A stretch of DNA of 64,000 nt from Loripinus fragilis (lineage: Eukaryota; Mollusca; Bivalvia; Lucinida; Lucinidae). Positions 10,635-23,999 of this stretch are shown here, piece by piece; the first letter of the stretch is position 1; each line of letters opens with the position of its first letter. The stretch lies in contig OZ026518.1 of the NCBI GenBank assembly GCA_964019695.1, forward strand, positions 112,214,336 to 112,278,335. Reading direction: 5' to 3'. Under the pieces are notes generated by a model. It did no database searches and was not told where the DNA came from. It worked only from the letters and a program-made list of their open reading frames with translations. Both the position numbers and the translations under genes were made by a program.

Positions 10635-11556
10635 TATGAGGTGTGGTCAAAAAGTTCTCTGCCCGATATGCTTCGGTGTGATTCATTGTCAGTCGGTCAT
10701 TTGATCTAATTGAAGGACATTGGGAGTGTGTAAAGCATGCAATCAATCCACACCAACATCTAAGGTATGTCAAAGGTTTCGGCAAGATGGGTGCTGCGAT
10801 TGTTGACTGATGATCATAAAAGGACTCAGCTCGATATTTCTAGGTACCTCCTGTCTAACTATGATGATCCCAGCGATTTTATTAAGCGAGTTGTAACCCA
10901 AGATGAGACATGGGTTCACCACTTTTACCCAGAGTAAAAAATGCAGAGCAAACAATGGAAGCACCCTGGCTCACCCCTACTAAGAAATTTAAGAGGGTTC
11001 GTTAAGCAGGGAAGGTGATGGTCTCAATCTTTTGGGATAGTCAAGGATAGTCAAGGGGTTATCATGATTGATTATCTTGAGCAAGGTCGCACGATAAACA
11101 GTGCATATTACTCAGACGAATTGAGGTGGCTACGCCAGGAAATTGCAAGGAAGAGGCGAGAAAATCTGACTCGCGGTGTTCTGCTCTTGCAGGACAACGC
11201 CTCTGCCCACACGTCACAAGTTGATATGACTGCTGTGACTGAATGTGGATTTGAAACCCTCCTCATCCCCCATATTCTCCTGATATGGCTCCTTCTGACT
11301 TCTATCTGTTCCAAAAACTGAAATCCCTTCTTAGCAGTTCACAGTATGGAAGCAATGAAGGCGTCGAAGAGGCAGTAAACGAGTACTTGGGGGACCAAGA
11401 AAATGCCTTCTATTTTGAAGGAATACGTAAGCTTGAACAGAGATAGGCTAAGTGCATTGCCTTGAAGGGAGACTGTATTGAAAAGTAATGATCAAATTTT
11501 CATTCCTTGGTAGCCTGAAGTACAACGGGCCTAGAACTTTTTGATCATCCCTCGTA
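10635..11556 (+). mobile_element. Mariner (DD34D) transposon relic, internally deleted
   Basis: A TA dinucleotide flanks each side. The outer 20-odd bases are inverted copies built on GGTCAAAAAGTTCT (left) and AGAACTTTTTGATC (right). Inside, on the + strand, reading frames contain mariner transposase landmarks: a DETWVHH block near 10897-10920, QDNASAHTS near 11191-11217 and PDMAPSDFYLFQ near 11279-11313. The second and third catalytic Asp are separated by 34 residues. The N-terminal DNA-binding half is missing, there is a TAA after YPE at about 10936, and a frameshift near 11270 separates the last two motifs. At about 920 bp it is shorter than a full mariner (about 1.3 kb). It cannot encode active transposase. 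Confidence 0.88.
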
Positions 11557-12884
11557 TATCATTCCAACTTCTGTCTTTGATAGTGCATTTTACGAAGGAT
11601 GGATCATTTTAACAACAAAATGAAATAGATCCATTACACCTACTCATTGAAATTTCATACATCAACAGTATTGAAATTATTGGTGTATTGGTGTATTTTC
11701 TTTTATATCAAACCAATCCAATTGGGTGGAATCAGTTATCTTGTATGACTGTATTGATGCTATATTTATACTCAGAGACAGTGAAAATATTCAGTGTTCT
11801 ATTCTAAATACTGACTAATGTATACATGTTTGGGTTTATATGTTTCAGATTTCCTATATGCCAATCGCGGAGCTGTGAAAACTAATAGTCATTTGTTTTT
11901 ATTTGATACCAATCAATGTATGACCCTTTTTTCAAAAGTTAGCAAAACTTTGTTTTGACATTTTGGTTGAGGTCTAAGGCATCTTGATTTGTAATCTGAA
12001 TCTCCAGGATGTATCTTGTCTAACCTATAAATGAAGACATACCATTTCCCTAATGCACTTTATTCTCTTATCTTGCGAAAAGACAACCAAACAACTTCAA
12101 TAATTTCAAAATTACACTTATGAAATTGGTAAGGAGCAGTTGGACAATCGACTAATTTACTCATGTAACACTGAAAGTCCAATACAAGCTTTACCAATAC
12201 TTAGCCAATATAGTATTAATTTGTAACTTAAATTATAGTAACTTTCATATTATTTCGAGTTAGACCAACACTCCATGAATTCTCGTTTTATAAAAATCAA
12301 TGCGTACTTGACTGTCAAACTGCCCAAAGCTGAATGCCTTCAATCATCAAATCTCACGTGCATTCACTGCTAGCGCCGCCTGGCGCTCATTTCCATTACT
12401 CAGGAGAAATTAATTTTCTTCTTATTCATAAACTCAATCGAAGAAATTACATTTATTTTGACCGCTTAACAATGGTTTAAAACTCTGTTAAACTTTCTCA
12501 TTGTTTAAATTATCTCCATTGCAATAAGAGGTATAATACATTTAAAGAGTATCTAGAGTTTTTGCCGAATAATAATAATAATAATTTAAAAAACAATATC
12601 TAAAAACGAATGTTTGGTTTAAATTTTTGTGTGCAAAATTATTCTCAAAAATCGAAAAGGTTCTTAGTGAACCTAAACCCTTAAGTCCCACAGAAACACA
12701 ATACCTGCTTTTGCCTCTCGCTATTTTATTAGTGCTTTACTTATGTATTTTACACAGCACATAAATATACATACGTTATAAAATCATCACCGTTACCTGG
12801 TAATGGAAACACCTCCGTGTAAATTCAGTTATACAAGTAAATATAGCAAAATGGTAGTTAAGTAATGAAACTTTTCCTTTTTCA
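11557..12884. other. Gene-free stretch
   Basis: AT-rich sequence with no coding or splice signal I could support. It includes a short AAT run near 12570. No repeat family seen elsewhere in the window was recognised here. Confidence 0.45.
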
Positions 12885-14440
12885 AAAAAAAAACATTTCT
12901 TCTTGAGCAATAAGAAAAGTAGCAGCTGTTTTTGTAGTAAGAGAATAGTATCCTTTATTCTAGAGAAACGAGAAAAAACTAGTATTTGTTCTTGAAGTAT
13001 TGATGCCATAGAAGAATGAAGCATTATTTCTTGAAGCAATAAGAAAAGTAGCATTTGTTCTTGTAGTCGTAAAAAGTAAGGTTTTGCTTTACGTGTAATA
13101 AGAAATGTAATACGTAAGAAGTGTAATAAGAAATGTAACATTTTTTCTTGCATTAACAAGAAAAGTAGCATTGTTCTTAAAGTAATAGGAAAAGTAGTAT
13201 TGTTTTTGAAGCTACAAGAAAAGTAGCAATGTTCCTGAAATGATAAGAAAGTAGTATAAAATAAGGAAAGTGAGATTTGTTCTTGAAATTTTAAAATTGG
13301 AAGCATTTGTCTTGATGGAATAACTAAAGTAGCATCTGTTTGTGATGTGATAGAAAACTTAGCATTTGTTATTCAGCATTTGGTATTGTAGCGATTAGAA
13401 AGTTAGCGTTTTTTTCTACAGGTAACAAGAACGTTAATATAAACCTTAAGTACTGAGAAAACGAGCAGCTGTTCATGAAGCTATAACAAAGTAACATTTG
13501 CTCATAAATTTGGTTTCCATAAAAACACTTGGCAGAAAAAAAGCATTTTATCTCGAAGTAATAATTAAGTTCTTGAATGTGTAAGTAAGGTGGCACTTTT
13601 ATCTCCGTGTAATAAGAAAAGTAATACTTGTTCTTTAAGTAATAAGGAAAGTGAGATTTGTTCTTGAAGTAATAAGAAAGGAAGCATTTTGTCTGGCTGT
13701 AACAATAAAATGAACTTTTGTGCTTCAAGTAAAAAAATTGGGTTTGTTCTTCAAATCAAATATTTGTAGTAAATAAAAGTCACATTTGTTCTTGATGTAA
13801 AGAAAAAGTAGCATTTGTTCTTGAATTAAAACATTTATAGTAAAAAAGAAAAGTTGCTTTTATTTTTGATTTATTTATTTGCTCCTGAAGTAAAAAGAAA
13901 GGTAGAATGTGTTCTTAAAACAAATAGAAAGTTGCATTGGTAGAAAATATATAAGTATCTTTTGCTCTTGAAATAACAACAAAGGTAGCATTTGTAAGAA
14001 AAGTAAAGTAGCATTTGTTCTTGGGGTTGTAAGGAAGATCGCATTTGTTCTTGAAGCAAAACGAGAAGTAGGATTGGTTGTTGAAATATAAAAAATCATG
14101 GCATTTGTAGAAAGAAGAAAAGTAGCATTTGCTCTTCAAATAACAACAGAGGTAACATTTGTAAGAAAAGTAACGTAGCATTTATTTTTGAAGTTTCAAG
14201 AAATATAGCATTTGTTCTTTAAGCAAATCGAAAAGTAGGAGTTATTGATAAAATAAAAACAATCATAGCATTTGTAGAAAAAAGAAAAGAAGCATTTGTT
14301 CTTGAAGCAATATGAAAAATAAAATCGCTTTATTCTGAAAGTAATTCTAAAAAGTTGTATTTGTTTTAAGTAATATTTTAAGTAGCATATTTATCTTAAA
14401 GTGATAGGAAAAGCAGTATTGTTTCTGAAGAAGTTGGGAA
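12885..14440 (+). repeat. Degenerate tandem array of about 30-bp units
   Basis: A unit resembling AAGTAGCATTTGTTCTTGAA followed by GTAATAAGAAA recurs roughly every 28-35 bp for about 1.5 kb, probably some 45-50 times, with many substitutions and indels. Read on the - strand it gives several Phe/Leu/Lys-rich frames full of the word FKNK or QEQM. These are by-products of the array, not genes. It lies between channel units 1 and 2. Confidence 0.85.
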
Positions 14441-14649
14441 ACTAGAAATGTTAATTGGGGTAGTTAGAAAAGAAGCCCTTTTGGGCTTGTAGTTTATATG
14501 AACGATAGTGTTTTCTTCTCTAAGTAATGTGTATTGTTGGGCTGATTGTCTAATTTTGACATGACACTTCACCTTCATCAATACTTTGTCTTTACTAGCA
14601 GCGTAGGTTTTGAGGAGCCTGCAATGATGGGTGTTTAAGCTCTTTTAAC

Positions 14650-15063
14650 TAAGTAAGGGTGCAAAGTTCAGGAATCGATACAATCAAGGACTACACCTGA
14701 CCCAGAATACCAAAGGGAAAGTGACAAACTCACAGTTAGACACCACAAACGAGAGCCAAGAGGTCAGCCCTTTAACAGCAGGTGACCACAAGGCACAAAT
14801 ATAACAGACACGTACAAAGGCATAACAAACACAAGACAGAAATACATAAAAGATCCACAAAAGAAGTACCGCATTGGAAAGGTCAGTAAAAATATTTTAA
14901 TGGAGGGCTTAAACCGATTTCATGGCGCCAACCTCACCCCTAATTCAGATGTGGATCAAGACACATAGATATTTGGCTTGCATGAAAGACCCCTAACTTA
15001 TCAATGCATCATCTCCTAGAACATATAAATCAAGATATAAAAAGGAGATAAAGCAAAGATAAG
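14650..15063 (+). repeat. Dispersed repeat family A, copy 3
   Basis: Closely matches 1768-2226 from AAGGGTGCAAAG to GCAAAGATAAG, then breaks off before the usual AGGACTCAACAG end. Confidence 0.85.
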
Positions 15064-15479
15064 CCATCGCTCATCTTTAATGTGGTCAGAACCAACATCT
15101 TATAATACAGGCTCATACGAGGTATATCATTATTGGAGGTAATTTCCACGGTGATGTTTCTGTGACGTGGTACAATTTATTTTGATATTTCATAAAGGGC
15201 ACAGTGTATTTTGTGATTAGATAAGTGGCAATATTTTTTTTCTAAATGCAACCCATGTAGAATAACATAAAGCAATAAATTTTTGAAATTGATTTCTGTG
15301 TTGAGATGTTCTTTCATTTGAGTTTTTATATTTAAGAAAATGTTTTAACCCTGTGATAATAAACTTGCATGAGATGATGTATGATAGAGCTATTAATCAC
15401 CATGTCTTGGAGTTGCTTCCAAGATAATATGTACCGCCCATAATGACGTATCCAGAAGAGCTACAAGTATAATTCTGGG

Positions 15480-15904
15480 CCTGAGTAAGGAAGAGGACAA
15501 AGATCAGGAACTGATACAATCAAGTACTAAACCTGAACAAGGACACCACATGGGAATGTGACAAAAACACAAGAAAACATCAAACACAAGAGAGTCAAAG
15601 GTTAGCTCTTTCCCAGCAGTTGACCTATGTCTGCAATGAACAGACATGATATGATGAAAGACACGAAGCATAAATAACATAAAGCACCGCCTTTGAACGG
15701 TCAGTAAAAATATTTCTGCTGGAGGGCTTAAACTAGTTTTATAGAACCAACCTCACCCTTATTTCTGATGTGGATGAAGACAAATAGATAATTGGTTCGC
15801 ATGAAAGATCCCCAACTTATCGATGTGTCATCTTGTAAATACAAATTGAGATATAAAAAGGAGATAAAACAAAGATAAGGACTAAACAGTTATACAACTG
15901 GGCC
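15480..15904 (+). repeat. Dispersed repeat family A, copy 4 (diverged)
   Basis: Same order of blocks as the other A copies but more diverged, for example AAGGAAGAGGACAAAGATCA at the start and AAGGACTAAACAG at the end. It lies 420 bp after copy 3 in the same orientation. Confidence 0.8.
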
Positions 15905-16569
15905 ATTATCTTTGTCCATACGTTATGGACTAACGATCTACCAAGGTACATGTAGCTACCATAGTCTCAGTCGAAGTCAATCATGTATGCGTGGCACCTG
16001 TGACATTGTAAGGATACTATCTGAAATACAAGCCAAAATAACACCATACAATACGTCGCAAACCTGATTAAACTAGAATGTAAAATAAGAATGTTACAGC
16101 AATATGAAAATCAAAATTCTGACTTATAAAATATGCAAATTGATGCTGCCAGTTTGAATATTTAATTAACTACCGATAGATTGTGAAATGACCACAAAAT
16201 CCCTAATTTCATTGTAAACGGTACATAATTTTGAAAAATCAACTAGTTTCAATAGAAGAATCAATAATAATGTGTTATAAATTTCCTCACAAAGTATAAA
16301 CTAGGCCAACATGTCAACTGTTCATCTACAACATTATCTACAACACTGTTGGTTCTATGTGTCATTTATTTTCATTTCTCTTCTGTTGCCTTTTTTAACC
16401 ATATGGGCGACATCACACAGATATTTTGGTACATGTATATGCACCATTTTGCAAATATATTCTGGTTCCCAGTCTGCAAAATATCAATTCTTCAAAATGC
16501 AGGTAACCAGAACCCCCTTTCAAATATGATTTTTTAAAAAACAGCAATTGTAGAGGATTCTGCTCACAA

Positions 16570-16813
<244 letters not shown>

Positions 16814-17124
16814 CAAGATTATATAGACGAAATTGTACTTTCTTAACCGAATCCAAATATCAAATTCCGCCTTGTATAACATACCACTTTTTTTTTTTGG
16901 GGGGGGGGGGCAGGGGCACCGTCTTATAACTGCATAGGTATGGTATATTCCAAATAATGTTATCTCCGCCCATTTCAACGAAGACTTGTAGACTTTATTT
17001 TTTGTGATCGTAAAAAAGAATTTCCGTCATGTCTATGATCCTCTGTCGAGTTATTGATGCTGGTTGTCTCTTGCGTGTATCGTATAGCAGTCAAGACTTG
17101 CACATCGCTCTCTTGATATCCCAA

Positions 17125-17345
17125 CCTCGACTAGAGAAAACCTTTCTTCAGACTTTCTGTCAAGTCCATTCATAACTCGCCTGCTCGGTTACAGACTAGC
17201 TAGGATCTTGAGAAATTAGATGAAGTGCCTTAAGCTGTTATGGTTTTCAGATAGCAAATAACAAAGGCGCCGATGCGCAGTGTGATCAGCGCCTTAGTTG
17301 TTCGTATGCAACAAAAGCAGGAACTCTCGCGATGAGGCCTAGCTG
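17125..17345. repeat. Inverted-repeat element family G, copy 2
   Basis: Related to the copies at 7.6, 43.6 and 55.0 kb: GAGAAAACCTTTCTTCAG at the left, AACAAAGGCGC and CGCAGTGTGATCAGCGCC in the middle. More decayed than the 55-kb copy. Confidence 0.55.
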
Positions 17346-17623
17346 ATGCATTATGAATTATTTATAGACAAGCCAAGGTTGTCAGAACAATGGGGAAATT
17401 GATGCTTTATACTCATGCCGATACTTAGCACATAAACTACAATAGACACAATGTACATGTAAACAGAGTCCTGCTCAAGGAATAACATGCTCTGGATTTG
17501 TTAGTCCGACCGACAATATATTTTCCATTTATCTTGAATTTAAACGTCCCAGTCAGCAGCTCTGGTCCATTGTATTTTCATTGGATGAAAGCCATTGTTT
17601 TGGTGGTAAACGAGATCCATGAT

Positions 17624-17836
<213 letters not shown>

Positions 17837-17977
17837 TTATTTTGATACATAAACTGTCATACATGTACTTGATAATTGTTTAATACGCATACTGCGCTTG
17901 ATAGAACATCGAAACTGTGGCACCTATTGCTCAAGAACCGGTATTGCTGAAATAGAAATAAAAGAAAAGAAAAAAAA

Positions 17978-18186
17978 GAGCCGGCATGAGATTTCCAACA
18001 ATTTAACATTTTGACAAGTGCAGACTCGGACGAGGCTCTGCAGCCTCCTTTTAAGCTTAGAAACTCCAAATGGTGTTCAGTCAGTAGCTTAACAATCAAA
18101 GAATACTCAAGCGACTATGCGCAGTCTGATCTGAGGCTTTGCTGGTCGCACGTACCACATTGTTGGAAATCTCATGTGCTGGCTCG
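17978..18186 (-). repeat. Inverted-repeat element family D, copy 1
   Basis: Ends are GAGCCGGCATGAGATTTCCA and TGGAAATCTCATGTGCTGGC, inverted copies of each other. About 210 bp. Better copies are at 18.95, 19.69, 36.97 and 48.64 kb. Confidence 0.75.
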
Positions 18187-18329
18187 AAAGAAAGCTTGCA
18201 AGACCATTGTGTAAATAATTGCATCATACTGGACGGCACAGCACAGTATACATCCATGGCCGAAAGAAAATCTAAATTTGAAGATTGCATCTGAAACATG
18301 TAAGACGGAAAGCCTCTGCTTAGTTGATT

Positions 18330-18562
18330 CAACATGGGTGGATCGGGGGGGGGGGGGGGGGGGTTACAAGGGGGTCCGAACCACCCTAAAACACAAGTGG
18401 CTATAAGGTTGCTTAAGAAATACTGGTACATGTACGGACCCCCTCGAGAAGCAATTGGTCCCCCTGGGTCCAATTGCTCATACCCCCCCCCCCCCCCGTG
18501 TGAAATACGTTGATGACTAAAAAGATAACAACATAAAAACAGAATGTTCTGGATCCGCCCAT
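18330..18562. repeat. Inverted-repeat element family J, copy 1
   Basis: Starts CATGGGTGGATC and ends GGATCCGCCCATG, with long G and C runs just inside. Related elements at 33.0 and 42.8 kb show 5-bp target duplications; this copy's flanks (TTCAA / TTCTT) only partly match. Confidence 0.65.
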
Positions 18563-18951
18563 GTTCTTCGCTGGATGCATGTTAAATCATGCAAAAATGT
18601 ATTCTACATATTATAAGCTCAACTAGGGTACATAACGGGTTAGCCGCCAACATAATCCCGGACAGCATTGTCGTATCTAGAATGTGAGTCATACATGTAC
18701 CATACAATATCTGATGGCTTGCTTTGATTTATTGAAAAATGCAAAAACTGTCTAGCTCAGTTTAAGTTCCGAAGCCTCAAGTTGTCAATTATTCAAGACC
18801 GATAAGACAACCTGTCTGCATTTCATCTTATTCAGACTTACACGGATTTAGCTAAATTTGTTGAAAGATGATTTAAATAATCTTGCAGAAGTTCGTCGGA
18901 ACGCCTACTACGAACCGGTTTAAAGAACTAGTTATACATCATGAAGGAGAG

Positions 18952-19179
18952 TGAGCCGCGACATTTGCTTTCCAACGATGTGGCATTTTGACATGAATAG
19001 ACTCAGAAGAGCCTGTGCAGCCTCCTTTTTAGCTTAGAACTTCAGTCAGTAGCTTAACACTCGTAGAATATTCAAGCGACTAGCAAAAGCTCTGATCAGG
19101 CTGCGCATATGCGCAGGCTGATCTGAGGCTATGCTGGTCGCACATACCACATTGTTGGAAATCTCATGTCGCGGCTCAT
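18952..19179 (-). repeat. Inverted-repeat element family D, copy 2
   Basis: Terminal TGAGCCGCGACAT and ATGTCGCGGCTCA pair perfectly over 13 bases and imperfectly beyond. The inside contains the CTGCGCATATGCGCAG hairpin typical of family D. Confidence 0.85.
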
Positions 19180-19689
19180 ACAGTTCTTTGTGTCCTTTAT
19201 AGTTTGGCAATCATGTCACTGTTTTTTTACTTAAATTGTATTTTGCATACTTTCAGTGCGTGCGTGCATGCGTGTGTGTGTATGTGCGTACGTGCGCGTG
19301 TGGGTGTGTTCTTCACGGCAAAAGGGTTGTCTGTGATTATGGCATTTCCTGGTCTTGAATACTAACAGATGAATAACATGTATTAGAGTCTTATTTGTTC
19401 GTAAAATTTGACAAAATGTTCTCCCTGTTGTTCCCCAAAATGGTGTTTACACGCTTATCTTGAAATATTTCTTTTTAGCGGGGATAATGAACAATAACGT
19501 TTTATGTTCATTTGAAATTTCCAAATGCCCATCAAGTCCATGATGATACAATATTTAACATTGTAGCGCGCCACAAAACCATTCATACATATAGGTAGAG
19601 TTGTATTTTTGACAATTCGACTCCTTCGCAAAGGATAACTTGGGACTGGTCGCCAGAAAAGCTGAATTTGTTGCACACGAACAACATAT

Positions 19690-19928
19690 GAGCCGCGACA
19701 TGAGATTTCCAACAATGTGGTATTTGCGACCAGCAAAGCCTCAGATCAGCCTGCGCATAAGCGCAGTCTGATCAGAGCCTTTACTAGTCGCTTAATTATT
19801 CTATGAGTGTTAAGCTCCTGACTGAACATCATTTGGAGTTTCTAAGCCTTAAAGGAGGCTGTACAGGCTCGTCTGAGTCTACACTTGTCAAAATGCCACA
19901 CTGTTGGAAATCACATGTCGAGGGCTCA
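19690..19928 (+). repeat. Inverted-repeat element family D, copy 3
   Basis: Runs from TGAGCCGCGACATGAG to CATGTCGAGGGCTCA. The + strand contains a frame with the phrase LLTEHHLEFLSLKGGC that recurs in other D copies because the element is repeated, not because it is a conserved protein. Confidence 0.85.
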
Positions 19929-22135
19929 ATATGTACTAGCCTGTGTATCCCATGCTTGCTCTGTGATAGCTTAATTTGTACATACAATATTTCAATAAAC
20001 TAGCTAATCGTTATAGCTGAATAGTCAGATTTGAACCTTTGCTGGTCTCAATTTCCAAAGACAGGTTTTCTCACGAGGAGGTCTGCTTGATGATCGTAGG
20101 AAGTACGGTACCATTCCAAAAATTTCGGCTCGTCTTTCATCGATTCTTGTATTGATGGATAGCGAAATTCTCCCTAAATGGTGCGTTATTGACAATCGGC
20201 AAATGGCTGGGTTGGTTTTAGGTCTCAAACATAAAATAAAGATTTCAAACATTGACATAGATGAATTAGTCTCAAGCTAACCATTGATATGAAGAAAATA
20301 CGAGATTATTCTTTAGTGTGGGAAGAATATAAAAGGACCTTCCGAGATAAAAAGACACATTTTCACCAACACTTTTATGCACTCCATTAGCACTCCATTG
20401 TTACTTGTACAATGACAGTGTAGTTTTAAGTAGTTCATGCAAATACCACACCAAAAGCTTGTCTGCTGTGACTAACGGTTTTTGTTTGGTTTTTTTTTTT
20501 TGGTTGTTTTTGTGTTTTTAAAGATAATTTCGAGAGAAATGAATGCATTTATATAAATGGGATATAATTAATTTGTGTATATTTAAGTTGGACTTGTCGA
20601 CGGCGTATCGACGATGTCTTCAAATGATTAGGCTCTCCAATTTTAACTAATATATACTAATATTTAGTTGTATTAATTATGTTAATAATATCATGTAGTA
20701 TTTATTGACAAAGTTTAGCTTAATTTGCCCCAAAATTTTGTTTGAAAAGGACTATCACATTAAAATTCAGCAATCACTGAAAGGCATAACGACGTTGCAT
20801 CATCCTGACGGTGCTTAGACGTCGATGCGACGTGCATCGACGCCATTTCAACGTCAGTCTCTGACGGGATGCGATTTTGATTTACAGTGTGCTCTTACTT
20901 TTAATGGAATCAACCAGTTCTTCGTGACTGTACATTGTACCCTAATGAAATTAGAATTGAGAAGTGCTCTAATGCCGATCTCTAATGTGATGGGCGCGCA
21001 CAACTATATTGATGAGCCACTGGCCTATCATCAAACATAGATAACAATCTCTCTTCAGAGAGTAGGGCCTTTTATTGTACAAATTAAGAAACTTTCGACT
21101 AATTTCCCCGCAAGGATAATTATCACCTTGATGCTATGTCTATTTATTACAGTTTAGAAATATATCCTTCGTTCCAAATAAGGACATAGCTCTTGTCATA
21201 ACATGGTTAATGCTTCTGGGAAAACTAAATGGAGTATGAAGACAGCAGTCTTTACCCCAAACAGCCGCCTTTGGCATCGATCGTAAAATAATTGTACCAT
21301 CAACTGGTTTAATGACGTTAATAAAGTTCAGGCAAGTTTTTATCTTTGCGAATTTCAAAAATAAACATGTACCAGCTAGTTTAGTACGAATTATCTTCTT
21401 GCGGTACACGCAAAAACATGTCCCAAAAGCCTCGGATTTATCGACTGTGCCTGCATAGGCAGATGGAATGACTTTGATTGCACAGGGTAGTAATAAACTG
21501 TATAGTATGGAGAAAGACATTCAAAATCAAATCAACTATTTTAAATGAAAGACATATACATCAAAAAAATCCATGATGACATAGTAACAGCTCTTATTCC
21601 ATTGAATTTTTTGCCTATTTTACAGATTATTGCTACCCTGTATTATCAAAGTTATATCATCTGTCTGTGTATGCGTAGCATATAAATCCGAATTGATTTA
21701 TAAATCTATATTTTCTTTGTAAACGGTGCATACTAAAAGTACCTAAATGGTTTACCATTTCTCTGGCAATGACTGGCAGCTGTCAAACTTAGATCAGTAG
21801 ATGTGGTAATAAAGCTCTACGAAGGAATGTTGCCGTATTGTATTCTCGAACCTACATGTATGACCTGATTTGCAGGTCATATGCTATCGCCGCGTTTGTT
21901 TGGGTGTAACCTGAAAAAAAAATAAAGTGGAACAAGGACGTCTATCAGATGTCGCACTTGAACATTCTCACTGTGATTCGAATTTCGCAACAGTTCAACT
22001 CGATGAGCTTATAAAATCGTTTGTTTTATATTAGTGGACCCTCCACAGCTCGGACGTTTGCATGCGACACAGGCGCCCACAGTATGGTTAGGCCTGTATA
22101 TTGGAATCCCGACAAATAGATACTAATGCAAAAAG
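19929..22135. other. Gene-free stretch
   Basis: No supported gene. Around 20030-20090 there is a fragment of family G, and at 20785-20860 a self-complementary ACGTCGATGCGACGT stretch. A 126-codon - strand frame at 21140-21520 has no recognisable domain, and I do not call it. Confidence 0.45.
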
Positions 22136-22139
22136 TGAT

Positions 22140-22206
22140 GACCCAGGCCAGATGAAATGCTGCAGAATGAGGCATTTGATCAAGGTCTACACTGTTTACT
22201 AAGGTA
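22140..22206 (-). repeat. Hairpin repeat family F, copy 1
   Basis: Two inverted halves based on GATGACCCAGGCCAGATG and GATCAAGGTCTACACTGTTT. Eight or more copies follow between 46.8 and 63.8 kb. Confidence 0.6.
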
Positions 22207-22452
22207 AAAACAGCAATCCTCCCGGGAAACTTACCTGTCACACCTTGATATGTGCAATGAACCATACCAAGATTATATTATCAAACCTAATAGAAGAATT
22301 GATTAGAGATAATACCAAAACAGTTTATGGCCTTGAATGCGGCTCTTGTTGCTCTTGTTGATTGGTTAACACAAATAATAGTATTCACTAAAAGCTTGGT
22401 CTATGCTAAGCAATTCTGAAAAAGTCACGTTTAGCAAGGGCAACGGATGTTA

Positions 22453-22454
22453 CT

Positions 22455-22518
<64 letters not shown>
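22453..22518. repeat. (CAGA)16 microsatellite
   Basis: About 16 perfect tetranucleotide units of CAGA. Confidence 0.96.
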
Positions 22519-22597
22519 TATTAATATACATACATGTACAGACAAGCAGGCAGGCAAACAGATAGATTTTGCTTTTAGACATCACAGCTCCTCAAAC

Positions 22598-22645
22598 ATT
22601 TGGTCAGGTGCTCTTACCACCTGAGCTACCCAGGTGGTGCAAAAT
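22598..22645 (-). repeat. tRNA-like A-box fragment of a SINE
   Basis: On the - strand the piece reads GGGTAGCTCAGGTGGTAAGA, a tRNA 5' half with A-box. No B-box follows at the proper distance, so it is a SINE remnant rather than a tRNA gene. Confidence 0.45.
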
Positions 22646-23189
22646 TCCCACCACTTACTTTCTTTATGTTGAACAGGGCGGTATAGCTAATCAGAGAAAT
22701 AAATTAGCTTAATTGAGATTAGTTTCGTCAAAAAAGTTGATTTCAAGAAATAACGCTGACTTCTCTGAGCAGGGATACCCATTTGGGGCGACAAGCCTCG
22801 TGTTTTATCTCTTTTCCTCAACTCGTTTAATAAATTCAATAAAACATGAACACTCATGTTAGATCCTCTTTATTTATAATATACCTATAAATGATACAGC
22901 TTTAGAACTGTCTGTTTTCTGACCATCTGATACAGAAAGCCAGATCAACGAACTGAGGTTTTCTGAATCCATATCACTATCCTTTAAAACGAGGCTTACG
23001 TCGGTTACCTGCTTTTGTGGCGACGTTACGTAAAGTAAATTTCAAGCATGGAACCAGAGGCATTAAACATGATGACATAATTTCATATTATATGACGTGA
23101 ATATCACGTGACAAAACGTAATGGCAAATGGTCCCGCATTTTTTCTGGATTAAAGATCAAAACAATTTTTAGAATCAAAATAATGTAAG

Positions 23190-23392
23190 AAAAAGGTATA
23201 TAATAAACATATTTCTATAAAAGTAACTTGATCTGGCATACAGTATCACGTCTTGTGGATGAGTCCATACCATTGGATCACCCTTGACGCTTCACGTCTT
23301 GGGTGATCCGATGGTATGACCTCACCCATTCGACGTGATACAGTACGCCAGATCAAGTTACTATTATAATAATGTGTTTATATATTATTGTT
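23190..23392. repeat. Long fold-back palindrome
   Basis: Arms of about 65 bp (23219-23284 and 23300-23366) are near-perfect inverted copies: AGTAACTTGATCTGGC on the left matches GCCAGATCAAGTTACT on the right, with a loop of about 15 bases. Weaker pairing extends outward to about 23190 and 23392. Non-coding MITE-like hairpin. Confidence 0.9.
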
Positions 23393-23724
23393 CTTCTCCC
23401 TGAAACGTAATACGCTTTCATACATTGCAACTAAAATAATAGAGAAACATACTCCATTTATATGGGGAATTGAAGCCAAATAAAGCAAGTCTTATCTAAA
23501 TAGGCTGTTTCATTCCAGTTATTAATGTGTTTACTGATGCTCTCAATGAATTATTAAATAGAAAACATGACAATATGTTGTTCTGTTAGACTGATAACGT
23601 TCTCCAATCAATAACATCATAAATGCCATGTTGTATAGGCATTCAATTGTCCTCAATTTGCCCATAGAGAATTAACACAATTTTGCATGTATGGCCTCGA
23701 GCGGTTGATGCCCCAGAACCACAT

Positions 23725-23930
23725 TAACTTTTTGCCTACTGAGTAATTTTGCATGTTTTGAGTCATCTGTTGATTTTTCCAACATCGAATGTTTTACAAA
23801 TATCTTTCAAGAATCCCTTCAGGGTGTCAAATAGTTTGGATCAAGATCAAGCCTGACAAAATGTCAGGCCTGATCTGGGTCTAGACTGATTGCAAATGCT
23901 ATCAGCAGACGACACTAGTAGGTAAATAGG
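23725..23930 (+). repeat. Hairpin repeat family E, copy 2
   Basis: Shares the order TAATTTTGCATG, TCATCTGTTGAT, GTGTCAAATAGTTTGG, GATCTGGGTC and ATCAGCAGACGACAC with other E copies. Confidence 0.7.
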
Positions 23931-23999
23931 TGATATGCAAGATAACACCAACATCACGAAACATCTCTGTACAAACGCAACCCTGGCGTCACTGCGTTG

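Noticed and set aside
12776..14181. Several - strand frames of up to 176 codons, Phe/Leu/Lys-rich
   Set aside because: They fall in the degenerate 30-bp array and repeat the same peptide words in different frames.
19803..20003. Frame with LLTEHHLEFLSLKGGC, also at 37.07 and 48.6 kb
   Set aside because: The repetition reflects transposable family D; frames are truncated at different places in each copy.
21140..21520. 126-codon - strand frame
   Set aside because: No recognisable family, ordinary composition of AT-rich intergenic DNA and no supporting exon structure.
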